Assembly (NCBI GenBank): GCA_039707655.1
Contig: CM077676.1
Location: 453,458,379-453,522,378, forward strand
DNA length: 64,000 nucleotides
Direction of reading: 5' to 3'
DNA from: Elymus sibiricus
Taxonomy: Eukaryota; Streptophyta; Magnoliopsida; Poales; Poaceae
In this document: piece by piece, positions 46,333 to 58,569 of the stretch
Numbering within the stretch: position 1 is the stretch's first letter
Layout of the letters: every line of letters starts with the position of its first letter
Notes under the pieces: model-generated
What the model saw: the letters and a program-made list of their open reading frames with translations, nothing else
Told to the model about the DNA's origin: nothing
The model's database searches: none
Made by a program: the position numbers and the translations under genes

Positions 46333-47253
46333 TCAGAAATCCTTGCTGCCCAGGGCCCGAGTTGCCGCGTGGGGACCGCCCATGCCAGCGTGAATCTCGG
46401 CCAGGAGCTGCCTTCCCTCCTCTTCGAATATACATCTCTGGAGGACGCCAGTAGTGCTTTTCTTATATAGCTCTCCCTCGCGGACTTTATAGGCTTTAGA
46501 TCGTCGAATGATACGCCTTGCCTCAGTCTGGTCAGCCGGTAGTTCTTGGCGGAGGAGGTAGGCGAGGAAGGGCTCGGTCCATGGCGCAATTACCGCCATG
46601 ACTTCGTGAGCCGAAGATGTCATTTCGATGGCCGAGCCCCCGATAATTCCATTATCTGGTTCAATAGGCGGAGGGACGAGCTCTCCTAAGGTATTGGTTT
46701 CCGAGCCCTGGGCATCCTCCTGCCACACCACGGACGGCTTGAAGAGTCGTTCCAAAAAGGTGTGCTCGGGGACGCGGTCGCTCTTAGCGCCCATTCGAGC
46801 AAGGATATCCGCAGCTCGATTGCTGTCATGAGGTATATGGTGAAACTCCAGTCCTTCAAAGCGGGCGGAGATTTTCAGGACGGCGTTGCGGTATGCTGTC
46901 ATTTTTGGGTCTTTTGCGTCGAATTCGCCGTTGATTTGAGAGATGGCGAGATTAGAATCTCCCCGTACCTCCAGCCGTTGTATGCCCATTGACACCGCCA
47001 TCCGAAGTCCATGTAACAGAGCTTCGTATTCGGCTACGTTGTTGGAGTCGGTGTACATGATCTGGAGTATGTACCGGATATTATCGCCAGTGGGGGATGT
47101 GAGGACCACTCCAGCCCCCAGCCCGGTGAGCATTTTGGAGCCATCAAAGTACATCGTCCAATGCGAGTATGTATTGTATTCCCGAGAGAGTTCGGCTTCC
47201 GTCCATTCCGCAATGAAATCAGCCAAAACCTGAGATTTAATAGCTCGGCGTGG
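46333..47253 (-). pseudogene. Element F RNase H
   Basis: In frame with RT. Acidic residues in MYFDGSK, NVAEYEALLHGL and EVRGDSNLA; NRAADILARMG closes the domain. A TGA at 46333-46335 stands where Arg (CGA) is usual before GFFWPT. Confidence 0.88.
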
Positions 47254-48540
47254 TCAATATATGATTTCGATTGGGAGGAGCTCTATAGCCCATTTGGCTA
47301 TATGGCCGGTGGCATCTCGATTATTGATTATGTCGTTAAGTGGTACTTCGGATGCCACCGTAACCGAGCACTCTTGAAAATAGTGACGGAGCTTTCGGGA
47401 TGCCATAAAAACGGCGTAGGCGATCTTCTGATAGTGCGGGTACCTCGTTTTACACGGGGTGAGCACTTCGGATACGTAGTAGACAGGTTTCTGTACCTGG
47501 AGCTTGTGACCCTCTGTCTCTCGTTCGCCGACGAGAACCGCGCTGTCCACCTGATTCGTGGCCGAGATATATAGCAGCATTGGCTCGCCCGGACTGGGTG
47601 CTGTTAAGATTGGGTTGCTGGCTAGTAGAGTTTTTATTTCCTCGAGTGCTGCTGCCGCCTCGTTGGTCCACTCAAAGTTCTTCGTCCGTTTGAGCAATTT
47701 ATAGATTGGTAAGGCTTTTTCTCCGAGGCATGAGATGAAGCGGCTTAAGGCTGCCACGCATCCGGCCAGTTTCTGGACGTTTTTTAGCTCAGTGTGGATC
47801 GCCAGCTCGGACAGTGCCCGTATTTTCGCTGGGTTGGCCTCTATTCCTCTATGGGAAACGATGAATCCGAGCAGCTTACCGGCAGGCACTCCGAAGACAC
47901 ACTTTTCTGGATTGAGCCGTATATCGAAGGTTTGTCGGAGATCGTCCACCAGCTGGCTGACGTGTTTGGTCTTAACGACCACGTCGTCCACATATGCCTC
48001 GACCGTTTTGCCGATTTGTTTTTCCAAACATGTTTGAATCATGCATTGGTATGTAGCCCCTGCATTCTTTAATCCGAAGGGCATTGTGTTGAAGCAGAAT
48101 AGTCCATAGGGAGTAATGAATGTTGTGGCCGCCTGGTCGGACTCCTTCATCATGATTTGATGGTATCCGGAGTAGGCATCGCGAAAACACAGCAAGTCAT
48201 GCCCGGCGGTGGCGTCTATGATCTGGTCTATGTGGGGCAAGGGAAACGGATCCTTGGGGCAAGCCTAGTTTAAGTCCTTGAAAGCGACACACAACCGCCA
48301 GGATTTATCCTTCTTGGGTGCCATGACCAGATTGGCCAACCATTCAGGATGTTTGATATCTCAGATGAATCCGGCTTCGAGCAATTTTGCCAGTTCCTCG
48401 CCCATTGCTTGACGCTTGGGTTCGTAAAACCGACGTAGAGTCTGTTTGACTGGCTTAAAATTCTCAATTATGTTCAGGCTGTGCTCGGCTAATCTACGCG
48501 GGATCCCTGGCATGTCTGACGGGTGCCAGGCGAAGATATC
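47254..48540 (-). pseudogene. Element F reverse transcriptase
   Basis: The RT entry (HPEWLANLVMAPKKD) contains two stops near 48360 and 48266. The open part 48240-47254 has PHIDQIIDATAGHDLLCF, then FRDAYSGYHQI, then MPFGLKNAGATYQ, then YVDD (YVDDVVVKT), then LGFIVSHRGIEANPAKI, then the connection region to KLRHYFQECSV. It ends with TGA in place of a sense codon and continues in frame into RNase H. Confidence 0.88.
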
Positions 48541-49524
48541 CTAGTTTGTATGCAAAAATTTGCGCAGCTCTTCATCGACCGCGGGGTCCAGCTGAGCTCC
48601 AATGGACGCCGTCTTGTTGGGATCAGTTGGGTGCACTTGGAATTTGACGATCTCATCCGCTGGTTTAAAGGACGTGGATTTAGGCCTTTTGTCGAGGATT
48701 ACGTCGTCCTTATCCACCGTTGAGCGGAGCGCGGTTAGTTCTTCGGCTGCGAGGGCTTCGGACAGTGCTTCGAGGGCGAGTGATGCCGTTTTATTCTCGG
48801 CTCGAAGGGCTCTGTCCGGGTCGCTTATTACTATGATTATGCCGTTTGGCCCTGGCATTTTGAGCTTCATGTACGCATAGTGTGGGATGGCGTGGAATCG
48901 CGCGAAAGCGTCGCGCCCTAATAAGGCATGGTAGCCACTGCGAAAGGGCACTACGTGGAAAAGAAGTTCTTCGGATCGGTAGTTCTCGGGGGTTCCGAAG
49001 ACCACATCAAGAGCAACTCGGCCACTACAACGAGCCTCCTTTCCGGGAATGATCCCTCGAAAGGTGGTGTGACTTTGCTCGATGCGGGATCTGTCAAACT
49101 GCATTTTGTCCAAGGTGTCCTCATAAATAAGGTTGAGCCCGCTACCGCCGTCCATCAATACCTTTTGGAGTCAAAATCCATCTACTATGGGATCAAGGAC
49201 AAGGGCGGCAGCAGCTCGAGTAGGGCAGGACCTCGGCTGGTCGTGTTCATTGAAAGTGATGGGTGTGTCCGTCCATGAGTCTGTCGCTGCCACATGGTGA
49301 ATTTGAGCGAGCTCTCGAAGGGCTCTCTTCCTCTGATTCTTCGAGGAATACGTCTCGTAGATTGTTAGGATCTCGACGTTGTCATCAAAGGGCGTTGCTG
49401 GACGTTTATTGAGTATGGGCCTTCGAGGATGACTTCGCCGCTCTTGGCGACTTGCCTGACCACCCAGCAAGCTTGAAGGATGTGGGTTGGGTTTGTGTTG
49501 AGGAGGACGGAGTGTATAGGGCAT
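48541..49524 (-). pseudogene. Element F protease region
   Basis: One frame from about 49524 to 48541, broken by TGA at 49171-49173. The protease-like motif LMDGGSGLNL follows (Asp-Gly-Gly, as in element A), then FHVVPFRSGYHALLGRDAF. It closes at TAG 48541-48543 before DIFAW, where related proteins have Gln. The shift from the gag frame near 49400 is unexplained and may be a lesion. Confidence 0.78.
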
Positions 49525-50837
49525 GGTTTGTCCAGTAGTTCATCAAGAACCATTCTGGATCTTGTCAGAGGTTTCATTCTTTTCTCGGAGGGCTCGTATT
49601 GAGTTGTCTGGCGAAGGTGTGCGCGTTTTGCCCGAGCTCGCTTTGGTTCCTTTGTACGGATTGACTCCGTTTGTTCGAGCTGAGCCTGCCAAGCATACTC
49701 CATGGCGCAGTATTTGGACACCAGGTCCGATAAATTAGAGAAGTTTTGGATGTGGCGGCGGGCGAGGACGTTTAAGACGCCTTCGTCTTGGCAGTTCTGT
49801 CGAAAAACCTCCAGAATTTCCTTGCTACCACCGTCCGTCATCTTGTTTTTGACGATAAGGAATCTAGCCCAGAAGTGCCGAACTGACTCTCCGGGCTGCT
49901 GTTTTACATACATTAGGTCCCATATGTCGGGCCGTCCTGAGTTATTTGGACAGTACTCGGCGTGGGGGGTGGGCGGGATTAAAAATTTGATCCTAGCGGA
50001 GTGTGAGCCCGGGGCTTTGGCGGCCGCGGCCGGGATCGGCATGGAATCTAACGCGCCGAGCTCTAGGTCCGGATAGTTGGCCGAGCTCGAATGCGCGGAC
50101 TCGAAGTTGCGGGCTGAACCAGACTTCGGCTCTAAACCCTCTCCGGAGCGGAGTTCGGCTTCCGGGCTGGAGGATGAGGCCTATTGATCATGAACCGGTA
50201 CTCCATGCGCTTCCGGTTCCAGGGGGAGGGGCGAGCCCTCGGTTGGGCCTTCTATAGTGGCGACCAAGTGGGCGGCTGGAGGGGTGTGAACTTCCCTGTC
50301 ATCGGTCTTAAGCCCGATCTGATCGTAAACCGAGGACTGGCCATCGGTGATTTCCAGGGCTTGGATCCGATCTAGTATCCCATTTAACAATGAGAGATCC
50401 GTCGGGTCCAGGTTCTGGTAGTTTACGGGGTCGACCCGCAGTATGGCCGTGACGGGGGCGTCTGAATTTGCCATGCCGTCATGTTCGGCCAGGGTTGATC
50501 TTTGGCAGCCGAGCGCGGAGATTAGATCCGGGCTCGAGGCTGGCCCCGTATTGGCGGCCGTTCCAGTAATGGGGTTGGCCGTACCCGAAGTCAATGCTTC
50601 AGGGCTTGCGGGTCCTTCAGGTGAGGCTGAGGACCCGATGAGGATAAGATCTCCCCGGGAGTCGGCGACAAACTCTAAGTTTTCGAACCGGATCTCCTGG
50701 TCGGGGGCAAAGCTGTCGACTCGGTCGAGGCGACCGGCCGGATCGGCGTGTAGCATGATGCTACCGAACGCGAAGAGCTGGCCGTGAACGAAAGTATCCC
50801 TGCGGCTAGTGCCATTGCTGATGATCAGACGAGCCAT
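49365..50837 (-). pseudogene. Element F gag
   Basis: Starts at the ATG at 50837 (MARLIISNGTSRRD), just after the PBS. TAG at 50181-50183, then the same frame continues to 49365. The capsid part includes PDIWDLMYVKQQPGESVRHF, followed by VLARRHIQNFSNLSDL. The section before PDIWDLM looks short for the family, so an internal deletion is likely (inference). Near the end is a Cys/His-type segment (KPCPIHS ... QACWVVRQV). Confidence 0.78.
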
Positions 50838-50881
50838 TGATCCTTGACGACCCACGGTGGAACTCTCAATGAAAGCACCAA

Positions 50882-51373
50882 TGTCGGTACCAAAACCGGC
50901 AGATCTCGGGTAGGGGATCCGAACTATGGGTCTAGGAATCAATGAGTAACAGAGATCGTGGGGGCGACGGTTTACCCAGGTTTGGGCCCTCTCAAGGAGG
51001 TAATACCCTACGTCCTGCTTGATTGTATTGATGTGATTGTATGAAGGTTACAGAGTTGATCTACCTTGAGATCAGATAGGTTAAACCCTAGGTTATGAGT
51101 ATGATGATTATGTGCCTCTACGGACTAAACCCTCTGGTTATATAGACACCAGAGGGATCTAGGGTTACATATGGTCAGTTACCACCAGAGGAAAAACATC
51201 CAAGCTACGCTAATAATTACTTGGAGGAGACGCCAAGTCTTCGATGGTTTCCTTCTGATACATGGGGTCGCCCACAATCCGGCCTTCCAACGACGAGTAG
51301 AGAGCGGCCCACCAGCCCGGGCTATGAGAGATAGGCCGGCAGCCCGGGTACCCCCTAGTCCGGGACACCCTCA
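50882..51373 (-). repeat. Element F 5' LTR (492 bp)
   Basis: Same length as the other LTR. The minus-strand PBS-like site is at about 50862-50881. A related TATATAA motif is retained near 51137-51144. Confidence 0.93.
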
Positions 51374-51448
51374 TTGTGTGTTTCCAGAAGACATGATCTC
51401 TGGGTTGGGAACACAGGGTAAACCGGTCCTCTAAGCCAGGGTGCCACA

Positions 51449-51615
51449 ACGCTTGGTATCAGAGCCGTGCTGACTGTCGGACACCCTAGTTAACCTCGCG
51501 CTAGAATCACGATTAATCTAGAGTCTTGGTGTGTGTTTTGCTTGCGGCATTTGCTTGTTGCATGGCATGCATCTAGATTCATTTGTTTTACTAACCGCTG
51601 GTCTGCTAAGTGTAG
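51449..51615 (+). other. E leader with PBS
   Basis: TTGGTATCAGAGCC (about 51453-51466) follows the end of LTR2, then an untranslated leader to ORF1. The leader is nearly identical to that of the short interior (36706-36872). Confidence 0.8.
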
Positions 51616-52542
51616 ATGGCACCTCTTCCGTACCACTACAACCATCAGCCGGCACCGTTCACTTTTCCGGTACTGCTTCGCAGCGTCTGGCTTCGACTCT
51701 ACCCTAATGGCAAAGACCCGGTATATCAGGTGTTCCGAGAGCAGCTTGCAGGTTCAGTGTACGAGTATCACGCTGAGGCCTTCCTTACTACGAGTTTGGA
51801 GATCAGCAGCTATTCTCGCTCTTCCAAGGGCGGAAGTGCTTCTACTCCTGATCTGGCGATTCAGTTTGTTGCTATGGAGGCTCTCACTGACCTGCGCTTC
51901 CACGAGGTCGAGATGCAGACACACCCAGGTTTCTTTCATTACCCCACCCTGTCGCCTACGACAGGGCGAGTCCTCTTTGCGCCTGTTGATCTGGCGAGTG
52001 ATCGTGCAACTGGTGTTTTATCTCGTTATCTGAACCCCAGTTATCGTATGATCACCTCCCTGGCTGAGGAGCTGTCTCACGCCCGAGAAGCACTTGCAGC
52101 TATTGCTGCAGCACAGTCTCCTCCTCCTCCTGTGTTTTCACCTATGTTTACACTGCCTATTCCACCTTCGCATGTGCCTGAGACTCCTTCTAGCTCATTC
52201 GGACCGCCAGGCACTTCGTCTAGGATCCGGCGTGAGACCCCAGCTGAGTGGGCCTCGCTGCTAGCCACTCCAGCTGCTCCGATGCTAAGGCGTCGTGCTT
52301 CTTCTTCCTCGGAGGGAGAACCTTCCCGCCAGCGTCGTCGTGTTTCCTTTGATCCGGAGGACGTGATCCACATCATCAGCTCTGATTCTGAGGCGGAATC
52401 AGATGACGAGGAGTCTTCAGTCTTGCCAGTGTCCATGCCACCTGCGCTACTAGAGTGGATGTTCAGAATGTATATGCATCGTAACATCTTTGCATATGTC
52501 AACTGCCGTATGAGCAGTACCAGCCATGCTACCCTCTACTAG
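51616..52542 (+). CDS. Element E ORF1, 308 aa, unknown, upstream of gag
   Basis: Intact ORF starting MAPLPYHYNHQPAPF. N-terminal half globular-looking (VWLRLYPNGKDPVYQVFREQ); middle Pro/Ser-rich; then a basic patch (RQRRRVSF) and an acidic patch (SSDSEAESDDEESS) resembling a nuclear-targeting or charged tail. No zinc knuckle or enzyme motif. It precedes the gag, so it is an extra ORF of this gypsy family. The first 155 bases survive in the short interior (from ATG 36873), where they hit a stop. Function unknown. Confidence 0.65.
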   Translation: MAPLPYHYNHQPAPFTFPVLLRSVWLRLYPNGKDPVYQVFREQLAGSVYEYHAEAFLTTSLEISSYSRSSKGGSASTPDLAIQFVAMEALTDLRFHEVEMQTHPGFFHYPTLSPTTGRVLFAPVDLASDRATGVLSRYLNPSYRMITSLAEELSHAREALAAIAAAQSPPPPVFSPMFTLPIPPSHVPETPSSSFGPPGTSSRIRRETPAEWASLLATPAAPMLRRRASSSSEGEPSRQRRRVSFDPEDVIHIISSDSEAESDDEESSVLPVSMPPALLEWMFRMYMHRNIFAYVNCRMSSTSHATLY

Positions 52543-52642
52543 TTTTTCATGTATGATGTTGGGTTGCCTTGTATAATTATGCTCGTTTTGTTTCTCTTTA
52601 ATTTGGTTTTCTTGGTGTCACATTGCTGTATTTCCCTTATGG
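52543..52642. other. Spacer between E ORF1 and gag
   Basis: Short AT-rich gap, nothing recognised. Confidence 0.5.
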
Positions 52643-53595
52643 ATGTTGCTCATCAATTCGGTATTTTGCAATGGGAACGGATATAGGATGAAGAGGTGTA
52701 GTAACCAAGGCATCGACGGAACTCCGGTTCGTCGATCCACCAGACAAGCAGGACAACCACCCGAAGATTTGCCACCTCCACCACCACAACCACCAACCAC
52801 TGATCAGATTATGAGGATGTTTGAGGGAAAAGAAATCAGGATCTTACGGAATTTCTGAGGAGTATGCAAACTATGGTGGGACAGAATCAGAACAATGGGA
52901 TGCACTCCAAGCTGTCTGATTTTCAGCGAACCAAGCCACACAATTTTAGTCAAGCTGTTGATCCAATTAAAGCTGATGACTGGCTAAGGATTATGGAAAA
53001 GAAGCTGGACATAGCTCGTTGTGATGAGTCAGACAAGGTTCCTTTTGTTACTCACTATCTGGAAGGACCGACAGCCATATGGTGGGATAATGCAAAAACT
53101 ATATGGCCTTCTGAAGAAAATATTACCTGGGAGAAATTTAAGGAGGTGTTCCGAAGGTACCATATTCCCACTGGCATAATGAAGGTGAAGCAAAGGGAAT
53201 TCCTTGCTCTTACTCAAGGAAACATGTCAGTCGGTGAGTATCTGAACAAATTCAATAATCTGGCACGGTATTCCACCCATGACGTGTCCACAGAAGAAAG
53301 AAAGATAGATCGATTCCTAGGAGGACTCAACCATGCCCTCCATTGTCAGCACTGTATGCTGGAATTTCCTGACTTTCAGACTCTAGTGAACAAAGCTTTC
53401 ATAGCTGAACGGGAGCATAAGTCTGGATATGATGACCGCAAGCGTAAGTTTGAACCCAAGAAGGACAACCGCGAGTAGTTTGTGCAGAAACCACGTATCT
53501 GGCAACCAGTTCAGCCTGAGTACAAGCCTACCTAGAACAATGGCAACAATAACAACAAGCCAGGTAACCAGGAAAAGACATTTGGCAAGCAGCCA
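52643..53595 (+). pseudogene. Element E gag
   Basis: Pro-rich N-terminus (PPEDLPPPPPQPPTTDQ), a frameshift near 52850, then the capsid core: HNFSQAVDPIKADDWL, then THYLEGPTAIWWDNAK, then FKEVFRRYHIP, then GEYLNKFNNLARY. TAG codons at 53476-53478 and about 53533 interrupt the same frame, both where CAG would be expected. Confidence 0.85.
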
Positions 53596-55074
53596 GTGCT
53601 GGAAGACTGCCGATGCAACAACACTTGTTTCACTTGTGGACAAAGCGCTCATTATTCCAAGCAGTGCCCCACAAGGGCCGGGAAGCCACCATCCGGCTTC
53701 AGGCCACAAGTCAACAATATTGGACGCCGCCCCAACCAGAACTTCCGTCGTGGCCAAGTCCATCATATCTCCACTGAGGAAGCCTGCGAAGCACCAGACC
53801 TAGTTCTCGGTATGTTCTCTATTAACGACATACTTGCAGTAATCTTATTTGATTCTGGGGCTTCCCATTCGTTTATTTCGCGGAGTTTTGCCACCATACA
53901 TGAATTTTCTCCTTCTCTTTTGGACAAAATCATGGTGGTACAATCCCCTGGTTCCATGCTCAGAACAAATGTTATCTATAAGGACTTGGAAATCCTGATA
54001 CATGGAGTTAAGTTTCCAGCCACCCTTGTCGCCACCCCTGGATTGGACATAATATTAGGGATGGATTGGTTGACACCGCACCAGGTCTGCATCAACTGCG
54101 CCACCAGGACAGTAACAATGGTTAACCCAGCAGGACAAACAGTTCAGTTTACCGCTAGCAGAATGATGTCAAAGAAAGGAATGGCATTCAAGACCACTGC
54201 TACAGATATGAACTTGATTCCGGTAGTCAGTGAATTTCCGAACGTGTTCCCTGAGGAACTACCAGGAATGCCACCCGACCGGGAACTGGAGTTTGCTATT
54301 GATGTTATTCCCGGAACCGCTCCAATATACAAGAAGTACTACCGCATGCCATCCACACAGCTGGTGGAACTGAAGAAACAGCTGGATGAATTGCTACAGA
54401 AAGGGTATATTTGCCCAAGCATCTCGTCGTGGGGATCACCTGTGCTGTTTGTTAAAAAGAAGGATGGCAGTCTACGAATGTGCATGGACTATTGCCCGCT
54501 TAATGAGGTCACTATTAAAAATAAGTACCCGCTCCCCCGTATTGATGACTTGTTCGACCAGTTAAAGGGGGCCCGGGTATTTTCCAAGATTGACCTCCAA
54601 ACGGGGTATCACCAGCTAAAAATCAGAAAAGAGGATATCCCCAAGATAGCCTTCACCACTCGATATGGTTTGTATGAATTTATAGTCATGTCATTCGGGC
54701 TGACCAATGCTCCAGCTTACTTCATGAGCATGATGAACAAAGTCTTCATGGACTTCCTGGACAAGTTTGTGGTAGTGTTCATCGATGATATCCTTATATA
54801 CTCCAGAGATGAAGAGGAGCACAAGCAACACCTCCGTGCTATCCTGGAAAGACTAAGGACCCATCGCTTGTATGCCAAGTTCAGCAAGTGTGAATTTTGG
54901 CTAAGAGAGGTGGGATTTCTGGGACACATTCTGTCAGAACAGGGTGTGGCCGTCAACCCCAGCAAGGTGACTGCTGTATTAAACTGGAAGACACCAACCA
55001 CGGTAACCGAAGTCCGTAGTTTTCTGGGAATGGCGGCTACTATAGACGTGTTATTGAAGGCTTCTCTAAGATAG
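53596..55074 (+). pseudogene. Element E protease and reverse transcriptase
   Basis: CCHC knuckle [14 protein letters not shown], protease [13 protein letters not shown] (D-S-G-A), then [47 protein letters not shown] ([12 protein letters not shown]), [15 protein letters not shown]. The open frame ends after SFLGMA through a one-base loss; the true continuation is in the next frame. Otherwise well preserved. Confidence 0.92.
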
Positions 55075-56783
55075 CCAAGCCACTGACAGAACTGTTGAAG
55101 AAGAATCACAAGTTTACTTGGACGGAGGAATGTGACAGCAGCTTTATGGAACTAAATACGAGGCGTGGAATTGGCTGTGTATTAATGCGGGAAGGAAAGG
55201 TTGTAGCGTATGCATCCAGACAGCTACGACCCCATGAAGAGAATTACCCCACCCACGACTTGGAATTAGCAGCCATGGTTCATGCTCTAAAAATTTGGAG
55301 GCATTATCTCATTGGGCAACGCTGTGAGATATACACGGACCATAAGAGTCACAAGTATATATTCAAACAACCCGGTCTTAACCTCAGGCAAAGAAGATGG
55401 CTTGAACTAGTCAAGGACTATGACCTGGGGATCAATTACCATCCTGGAAAAGCCAACGTGGTCGCAGATGCCCTCAGTAGGAAACCAGGCACTGTGAATG
55501 CAATAATTGAAGGTATCCATCCGAGGTTGCAAGAAGAGTTTGCCAAGCTTAACTTAGTACTTTGCGGCCCAATTAACCCAGATACGTTGGAGATCATTCC
55601 AACACTTATGGAGGAAATTAAGGAAGCTCAGAAAGCAGACAAGAGCGTACAGGAGATCAAGGAAAACATACAACAAGGAAAGGCCCAGTGTTTCCGTATT
55701 AACGATCAGGGAACATTATGGTTTAACAACCATATATGTGTACCTGATCAAGAAAATCTGAGACAGCAAATACTACGAGAGGCACATGAATCCGCATATT
55801 CCATTCATCCGGGAGGAACAAAAATGTACCAGGACCTAAAGGAAACTTTTTGGTTGCCAGGAATGTGAAGAGATATTGCTTACTATGTTGCATGTTGTGA
55901 TGTGTGCAATAAGGTTAAGGCCGAGCACCAGAAACCGGCCGGATTGTTGCAACCCTTACAGGTTCCCCAGTGGAAATGGGATGACATATGTATGGACTTT
56001 ATTGTTGGGCTACCCAAGTCAACGAGGAGTCACGATGCCATCTGGGTTATCATGGATATACTCACCAAAGTGGCTCACTTTATTCCAGTAAAGACCACTT
56101 TCAGGGCTGACCAGCTTGCGCATCTCTATATGTCCCGGATCGTCAGCCTTCATGGAGTACCCAAGTCCATCACATCGGATAGAGGATCCTTGTTTACTTC
56201 AGCATTCTGGCTACATTTACACCAAGCTCTGGGAACCATGTTGAAGCATAGCACGGCATATCATCCGCAGACAAACGGGCAGACCGAACGAGGGAACCAG
56301 ATATTGGAAGATATCCTTCGGTCTTGTGCCCTCACCTGTGGACCCAAGTGGGAGGACAGTCTACCCTATGCGAAATTTTCCTACAATAACAGCTATCAAT
56401 CAAGTCTCAAGATGTCACCATTTGAAGCACTGTATGGGCGTAAATGTCGCACTCCTTTAAACTGGTCACAGATAGGAGCCAGCCGTATCTTTGGCACAGA
56501 TTTAATGCTCGAGGCTGAGAAGCAAGTTAAGGAAATTCAGGAGCGTCTTCGAGCAGCTAAGTCACGTCAAAAGAGTTACTATGACCCAAAACACCGGGAA
56601 GTAAGTTTTGAGCCCGGAGAGTATGCTTACCTCCGAGTAACGCCCAAGAAAGGAGTAAAAAGGTTTCATACTAGAGGAAAACTCGCGCCCATATATATCG
56701 GTCCCTTTCCAGTGATTGCTAGAAGAGGCAGGGTGGCCTACCAGTTAGAACTACCACCAGAGTTGTCCGAGGTTCACGATGTC
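55075..56783 (+). pseudogene. Element E RNase H and integrase
   Basis: RNase H lacks the segment with its first catalytic Asp: SSFMELN is followed directly by [10 protein letters not shown], a loss of roughly 27 residues. Later parts remain ([22 protein letters not shown]). A TGA near 55867 precedes RDIAYYVACCDVC. Integrase has its zinc region (His/His before, C-x2-C after), then DFIVGLP, TSDRGSLFTSAFW and NGQTERGNQILED (DDE), and a C-terminal domain. It ends exactly where element C is inserted. Confidence 0.9.
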
Positions 56784-58366
56784 TGATACGTCTCCAACGT
56801 ATCTATAATTTTTAATTGTTCCATGCTGTTATATTATCAATCTTGGATGTTTTTATATGCATTTACAGCAATTATATATCATCTTTTGGGACTAACCTAT
56901 TAACTCAGTGCCCAGTGCCAATTGCTGTTTTCTGCCTGTTTTTGGTTTTACAGAATATCAATACCAAACGAAGTCCAAATGCGACGAAACTTTTTGGAGA
57001 TTTTTTTTCTGGACATAACCAACACTAGAAGCTTCGGGAGAGGGCCAGAAGACCCAGGAGGTGGCCACGAGCCGGCAGGCGCGCCCTGGTGCCTCGTGGG
57101 CCCACCTCTGCCCCTTTTGACCTAATTCCACCACTATAAATTCCCAAAAATCGGGAAACCATCAAGAGAGTCCACGAAATAAAAATCGGGAAACCATCAG
57201 GAGAGTCCACGAAATAGTTTTTCCGCCGCCGCAAGTTTCTGTTCTCAAGAGATCCCATCTGGAGGCCTTTTCCGGCACTCCGCCGGAGGGGGAATCGATC
57301 ACGGAGGGGCTCTACATCAACCTTGCTTCCCTTCCGATGATGCGTGAGTAGTTTACCACAGACCTTCGGGTCCATAGTTAGTAGCTAGATGGCTTCTTCT
57401 CTCTTTTTGATCTTCAATACAATGTTCTCCTCGATGTTCTTGGAGTTCTATTCGATGTAATCACTTTTTGCGGTGTGTTTGTTGGGATCCGATGAATTGT
57501 GAGTTTATGATCAGATTATCCACGAATATTATTTGAGTCTTCTCTGATCTCTTTTATGCATGATTATTATAGCTTCGTATTTCTTCTCCAATCTATTGAT
57601 TTGGTTTGGCCAACTAGATTGATTTATCTAGTCATGGGAAGAGGTGCTTTGTAATGGGTTCGATCTTGCGATGCTCAATCCCAGTGACAGAAAGGGACAT
57701 GACACATATGTATCATTGCTATTAAGGGTAAAAAGATGGGGTTTATTCATGCGTGACTTTTCTTTCTCTACATCATGTCATCTTGCTTAAGGTGTTACTC
57801 CGTTCTTTATGGACTTAATACACTAGATGCATGCTGGATAGCGGTCGATGTGTGGAGTAATAGTAGTAGATGCAGGCAGGAGTCGGTCTACTTGTCTCGG
57901 ACGTAATGCCTATATACATGATCATTGCCTTGGATATCGTCATGATTATTTGCTTTTCTATCAATTGCCCAACAGTAATTTGTCTACCCACCGTATGCTA
58001 TTTTCTTGAGAGAAGCCTCTAGTGAAAACTATGGCCCCCGGGTCTATCTAAATCATATATTAAAAACCCTAAAAATACCTTGCTGCAATTTTATTTTATT
58101 TATATTATTTTGTATTTTTGTTTCAATCTATCTATCTATCACATACAATTTAATCTTGCAACTTACCGCCGAGGGATTGACAACCCCTCGTTTGCGTTGG
58201 GTGCAAGGATTTGTTGTTTGTGTGCTGGTACTGCTAACGAGGTGTTGCGTGATTCTTCTACTGGATTGATAAACTTGGTTTCATAACTGAGGGAAATACT
58301 TACCACTACTGTGCTGCATCATCCATTCCTCTTCGAGGAAAATACCAACGCAAGCTACAAGTAGCA
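56784..58366 (+). repeat. Element C 5' LTR
   Basis: 1,583 bp, TGATACGTC...AAGTAGCA. Carries a 35-bp tandem duplication (57146-57180 and 57181-57215) absent from the 3' LTR, so it arose after insertion. The GC palindrome is broken here (GCAGGCGCGCCCTGGTG). Confidence 0.94.
57146..57215. repeat. 35-bp tandem duplication in C 5' LTR
   Basis: Two adjacent copies differing at one base, just after the TATA box. Confidence 0.9.
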
Positions 58367-58569
58367 GGAAGAATTTCTGGCGCCGTTGCCGGGGAGATAT
58401 CATCAACATCTATCAAGTACCATCGCATAAACTCTCATCTCCTTGCATTTATTTTATTTGCCTCTCGTTTTCATCTCCCCCGCTTCTAAAAAGTTTTTAC
58501 AAAAATACAAAAATATTTTCCGTTTGCCTTTTTCTTGTTTGCTTATTCGCTTGCTTGAAGATTGTTATC

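Larger units (their letters stand above)
40782..51373 (-). mobile_element. Element F: Ty3-gypsy retrotransposon with antisense ORF
   Basis: 10,592 bp. TSD ttgtg at 40777-40781 and 51374-51378. LTRs of 492 bp at both ends, about twenty differences by eye. In element orientation the LTR starts TGAGGGTGTCC and ends TACCGACA. PBS-like TTGGTGCTTTCATTGAGAG next to the right LTR and purine tract GTTCGGGGGCTAC next to the left LTR place the 5' end at the right. Gag-pol reads leftward from 50837 to about 45350. A separate multi-exon ORF reads rightward, 41668-44518. This layout matches the Tat-type gypsy lineage, whose members often carry an additional ORF between pol and the 3' LTR. Confidence 0.93.
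37344..51448 (+). repeat. Element E LTR2, split by element F
   Basis: The LTR occupies 37344-40781 and 51379-51448, about 3.5 kb without F. Compared with LTR1 it carries a 73-bp insertion (39223-39295) that is an inverted copy of DNA further along the same LTR. TATAAAA at 38698 and AATAAA at 40745. Confidence 0.92.
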
